Source of the DNA: Owenia fusiformis | Lineage: Eukaryota > Annelida > Polychaeta > Sabellida > Oweniidae | DNA length: 64,000 nt | Reading direction: 5' to 3' | NCBI GenBank assembly: GCA_903813345.2 | Contig: CAIIXF020000003.1 | Span: 14,026,931-14,090,930, forward strand | Shown here: piece by piece, positions 60,730-64,000 of the stretch | Layout: each line of letters starts with the position of its first letter | Numbering within the stretch: position 1 is the first letter of the stretch | Position numbers and translations under genes: made by a program | The notes under the pieces: generated by a model | Seen by the model: only the letters and a program-made list of their open reading frames with translations | Told to the model about the DNA's origin: nothing | Database searches by the model: none

Positions 60730-61045
60730 ATGTCCATATGTACTTGAGTATATACACTATATACAATATGTCACCAGTCACCAGTCTCCATATATACACT
60801 GACATCCATTTGATGATATATATTATTTCCAATACTGCATATACACACTATATAAAGTCACCATGTAGTTGTGAGTCATCAATCTCCATATATAATATGT
60901 TGAACTTCCATATGATGATATGTCTAGTTATTCATCATAATACTGCATACAATACTGCAATATGTGATGATGATTTAGTTGTGAGTCATTCATATCCATA
61001 TATGGCATATATACACTGAACTTCCATATGATGATACACATTACA
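60730..61045. repeat. Imperfect tandem repeat, about 115-120 bp
   Basis: Three blocks each hold TCCATATATA[CT]A near a CTTCCATATGATGATA and a GAGTCAT / AGTCACCA segment (about 60775, 60885 and 60990). AT-rich and non-coding. Confidence 0.6.
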
Positions 61046-61178
61046 TGTATTTACAATATCGCATAAACTATATGTGATATATTGTATTCACTATTTACAG
61101 TTGCTAGACTCCTCTCCAATGATGTTCCAATGGTGTTCATCAGTTCAAATTCTCCAACTGAAAATACAGAAGAAACCC

Positions 61179-61906
61179 AAAGGAGCACGTAGGTTATCGC
61201 AAACAATTTCAAACGATTCTAACTTGAATTATAAATATTTTCTGATCATGAACATGGGTGTATCTTTTAGATCCATTCATTATCTTCAAGAAAAGTATAT
61301 ATAATGATAATTTAGTTAATCAGACCTTAGTGATATTGAAGGGGCAATGGACCAATCAACATACTTTTTCAAAAATGTTGACCTAATTTTCACCAAAAAT
61401 GCAACCTATTATTATATTGTTGAATGCATAATTAGAATGTGCTTTGAGACATGTTCGATTTCCTAAAAGGAAAATGTGATTGCTCCAGGGACTTTAAAGA
61501 TATTCAATTTGGATGACCAAAATGAACTGAAACCAATGGATAGCATGAGATTTTTCAATGGAGAAATAACATGGGGAACACTTATCTTTATGCAATTAAG
61601 TTTTTCTTTCAAGAACTATTTGATACATCAAAATAAAGAATAGTAATGCATTAAACATTGTAAAAAATGATTGCATTTTTGGTGAAAATGGGGTCAACAT
61701 CTTCAAAATGGGGTCAAAAAGTGTGTTGATGGGTTAATTGCTAGTTAAATATCACCGAGTTTGTTTGAATTTATTATTACTGTGCATAATTTTTTTTGAG
61801 ATAATGAATTGATCTAAAAGATAAACTTGTCTTCATTGTCAGAAAATAGTCATAATCCAAGATATAACCTTCTGAAATTGTTTGCGATAACCCACGTGCT
61901 CCTTTA
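61179..61906. mobile_element. Fold-back element FB4
   Basis: The left tip AAAGGAGCACGTAGGTTATC and the right tip (reverse strand) AAAGGAGCACGTGGGTTATC open arms of about 230 bp. The arms also share TTTTCACCAAAAATGCAA on the inner side and TAGATC[CA]ATTCATTATCT in the middle. No target duplication was clear. Matching short frames on the two strands are a consequence of the palindrome. Confidence 0.75.
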
Positions 61907-62108
61907 TATATATATTCAAAACAATAACAATATGTAAAACAAATGTCCAAGGCAAAATGATCTCCAAGTTGAATTGATTTGATTGTCACATCTTAGATTT
62001 AGTGATTGCAGATTTATGTTCCATATATAATGCTATACCTTGCTGTTGGACATGATTATTTTTTTTAATGTAAGTACAGTTCTTTACAGGTAATTACCTC
62101 AATCCAGG

Positions 62109-63145
62109 TCACACTTCAACATCATCTTCTTCCTCCAAATAATCTGCATAACCTTTATAGGATTCTCCCTCAGCCTTTGGGAACTTCTGTCTGATCCGCT
62201 CCGTCACACAGGCAGGGATAACCACTCGGTTTTTCTTTCCCAGTCTGTTGCCACAATATATAGGCCCAGGTGACAAATTGACGATACGCCATGACTCTGG
62301 ACTGGCTGAAAAACATATACAAAATGATCTTAGTTTCATTGCGCTTTATACATAATTAGATCTATTATAATATAAGAGCTAGGCTAGGCCTATGTGAACA
62401 GACATTTTCTGTAAACTAGGATAAAAATGAAGATTAGGCTTTATAGCAGGTAGGCCTCGCCATTATTGTAAAAAATTGATTTTCACCTCTGAATATTTGA
62501 GCCTAAAGCTCAACAGACTGACTAATTGGAAACAGACTTGTAAGTTGTAGCCTAGGCCTAGGCTATGCTAGGCCTAAGCCCCGGGGTCTAAGATTACAAG
62601 TTACAGAGACCAAGTGGCAGACTGCAGAAGTGGAGTCAAGTGTTTTCAGTGAAATTAGTCCTTCCAAAACAAATATCAGGAAATAGTTCAAGAAATACCA
62701 ACTGAACTTACCTATTTGTCAATGAATTGGGTCTGGCGCCCTTCCTTTTCTTGAAATCCAAGAATCTGCAAAAGGCCAACAGAAGTACGGCTGGATGCAG
62801 AATGACGACAGCAAAATCGTCATGGTTTGTAATACATTCTTCCTCTTGGCCGCACTTTGAAGATAGGAGATCTATCCACTGTTCCCCGCGGCAACAGACA
62901 GCCTCTTTGGAATCTAGAAGATTCGCCCGATCACATCCCATTTCAAGATCTGTTTTCTTGCAGATGCAGAATTCCAGGACTTCGGGAATTTCATTTTCAG
63001 CCTCTGCGTCTCTCAAACGGGCCTCTTCTACTTCCATCTCTCTCAGTTCTTCTTCTGTGTATTCAGGCTCGAACTGGTAACCCTGTATACCAAAGGTATC
63101 GTCAATATCCCCCAGAATGTCGTCAAAATCTTCAAAGTTATTCAT
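62109..63145 (-). CDS. P2RX7_C (ballast) domain protein, two exons
   Basis: Exon 1 is 63145-62712 (start MNNFEDF; donor GTAAGT). Exon 2 is 62301-62109, using the AG directly before TCCAGAG, which keeps frame (phase 2). About 208 residues: an acidic N-terminus (GIQGYQFEPEYTEEELREM), then FCICKK, VCCRGE, ECITNHDDF and LHPAVLLLAF, and in exon 2 GKKNRVVIPACVTERIRQKF then PKAEGESYKGYADY. These match the zinc-binding cytoplasmic 'ballast' of vertebrate P2X7 (CxC, CCR, CIT, ILPSC..R.IR..FP..EGQY.G). No P2X channel part is present, as in other invertebrate proteins of this type. An in-frame earlier ATG at 63232 is less likely. Function unknown. It lies on the opposite strand within gene 2 intron 3. 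Confidence 0.82.
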
Positions 63146-63921
63146 CTTTTGCGTGTTTTCCAATATTTTTTTCAATATGCCGGGTAGCGTCTCGCGCATG
63201 CGCAGACGAGACTTGTGACGTTTTATCAACAATCTGATCAGCCAATAAGATAACGATCTATGATGAGAGTCGATGACGTCAATTATTAAGCCACGCCCCT
63301 TAAAAACTATCTTGAATTCATTTTACATGGAACAAGACAAAATAATTTTCATATTTGTTTTTTATTGTTAAAATAATTTATTTCACCAAAATATCATATA
63401 TCATCTAGTACATACATGTGTTACCTACAATATAAAAGCATATTTGCATCGGGGAGGAATATTCCTTTAAAGCCGGAAGTATATTAAACGGTTATAATAA
63501 AAATTATTAGGGGACATATGTAGGTATGCTAATGTTAGGTCAAATATCGTTGCGCTATAGTGTGCTACCAGCTCCTTTATTAGACGTCCTAGAGATTTCA
63601 TACCATGGACTATCTGTTAGTTGATACATTTTAACGTCCTTTTTGTTGTGTTAAACCTTTTCGTGGATTTATCTATCAGATTCATCAATACCTGCTACTG
63701 GTTCTAAATTCTGTTTGAAAGGGAAAATTATATGTTGCATCATTTTCATAAAAAAGCCGACCACAAACTCACAACCCCCGATATGAATATAATTTAGAAA
63801 TCAAACTTACATTTAACCTTTTAATACTTAACATTTCTTATTGTGTCATGAAATCAATTATCATTATTGGATATTAAAACAAAATTAGAATTAACTAAGT
63901 GCCATTTTTCAATATTTCCAG
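63146..63921. other. Gene 2 intron 3, right part
   Basis: Presumed promoter of the P2RX7_C gene at the left and intron sequence of gene 2 at the right. No repeat or exon was recognised before 63922. Confidence 0.35.
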
Positions 63922-64000
63922 ATACTACAATGGGCGTCATGGATACACTTACCAATGCAGAAGACTTATCAAATTCAAAAGCTGGCACTGACACTGCGAA
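63922..64000 (+). CDS. Probable gene 2 exon 4 (runs off the window)
   Basis: After the pyrimidine-rich acceptor TTTTTCAATATTTCCAG, entry in phase 1 gives DTTMGVMDTLTNAEDLSNSK and AGTDTA with no stop. Position in the gene, phase and composition resemble gene 1 exon 4. If right, gene 2 spans a 9.3-kb intron that holds the transposase and the P2RX7_C gene. It is a short segment, so chance is possible. Confidence 0.45.
   Translation, partial: MLQWASWIHLPMQKTYQIQKLALTLR

Noticed and set aside
61179-61989. Similar short proteins on opposite strands (KGAR.LSQTI pattern)
   Set aside because: They are the two arms of fold-back FB4; similarity follows from the palindrome and there is no sign of a gene.
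54862-63480. ACTTCCG[AG]CTTT in opposite orientations at about 54860 and 63470 as possible ends of the transposase element
   Set aside because: Only about 11-12 bp agree, neither sits next to a TTAA at matching distance, and such a match could arise by chance.

Overview
This is an AT-rich invertebrate nuclear window. It has long introns, little coding density, and many fold-back and miniature DNA transposons. A metabotropic-glutamate-receptor-like class C GPCR, a probable type-2 chitin-binding domain on a mucin-like membrane protein, a P2RX7_C ('ballast') domain gene and an APE-type LINE of a kind common in marine invertebrates together suggest a marine bilaterian, perhaps a lophotrochozoan. 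The species cannot be fixed from the sequence.

Layout. 1-25 kb holds no complete host gene. It carries fold-back elements with TA flanks, short G/C-tract MITEs flanked by 5-bp duplications, nested TTAA-type elements, minisatellites, a 3' LINE fragment (8041-8835, minus) and a long LINE reading frame (to 20605) split by a fold-back MITE at 16906-17781. At 25223-27388 (minus) one large exon encodes the signal peptide, Venus-flytrap domain, cysteine-rich domain and TM1-TM3 of a class C receptor; the rest of its transmembrane domain was not found. 27.4-34 kb is repeats and non-coding DNA.

The most distinctive content is two tandem paralogous genes on the plus strand. Gene 1 (34168-43148) can be modelled end to end as six exons and about 1450 residues: signal peptide, a Ser/Lys/Glu-rich 30-residue repeat array, a six-cysteine chitin-binding-like domain followed by a Ser/Thr/Glu-rich mucin stalk, a second Thr/Ser-rich exon, one transmembrane helix, and a cytoplasmic tail with six R-R-x-S motifs. 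Gene 2 (46476 to beyond 64000) has a matching signal-peptide exon and a far longer array (about 39 units). Its mucin exon has an out-of-frame length and no chitin-binding domain. Its next likely exon starts at 63922, which leaves a 9.3-kb intron. Inside that intron are a decayed Kolobok-like transposase (55960-57683, plus) and a two-exon P2RX7_C gene (62109-63145, minus), converging on a repeat-rich interval.

Working model (inference): the paralogues are cell-surface, heavily modifiable polyampholyte/mucin proteins. Gene 1 could tether a chitinous matrix such as cuticle, gut lining or shell/chaeta scaffold to the membrane and to kinase signalling. Intron lengths and gene 2 integrity need transcript evidence. 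No rRNA, tRNA, CRISPR array or retrovirus-like element was recognised.
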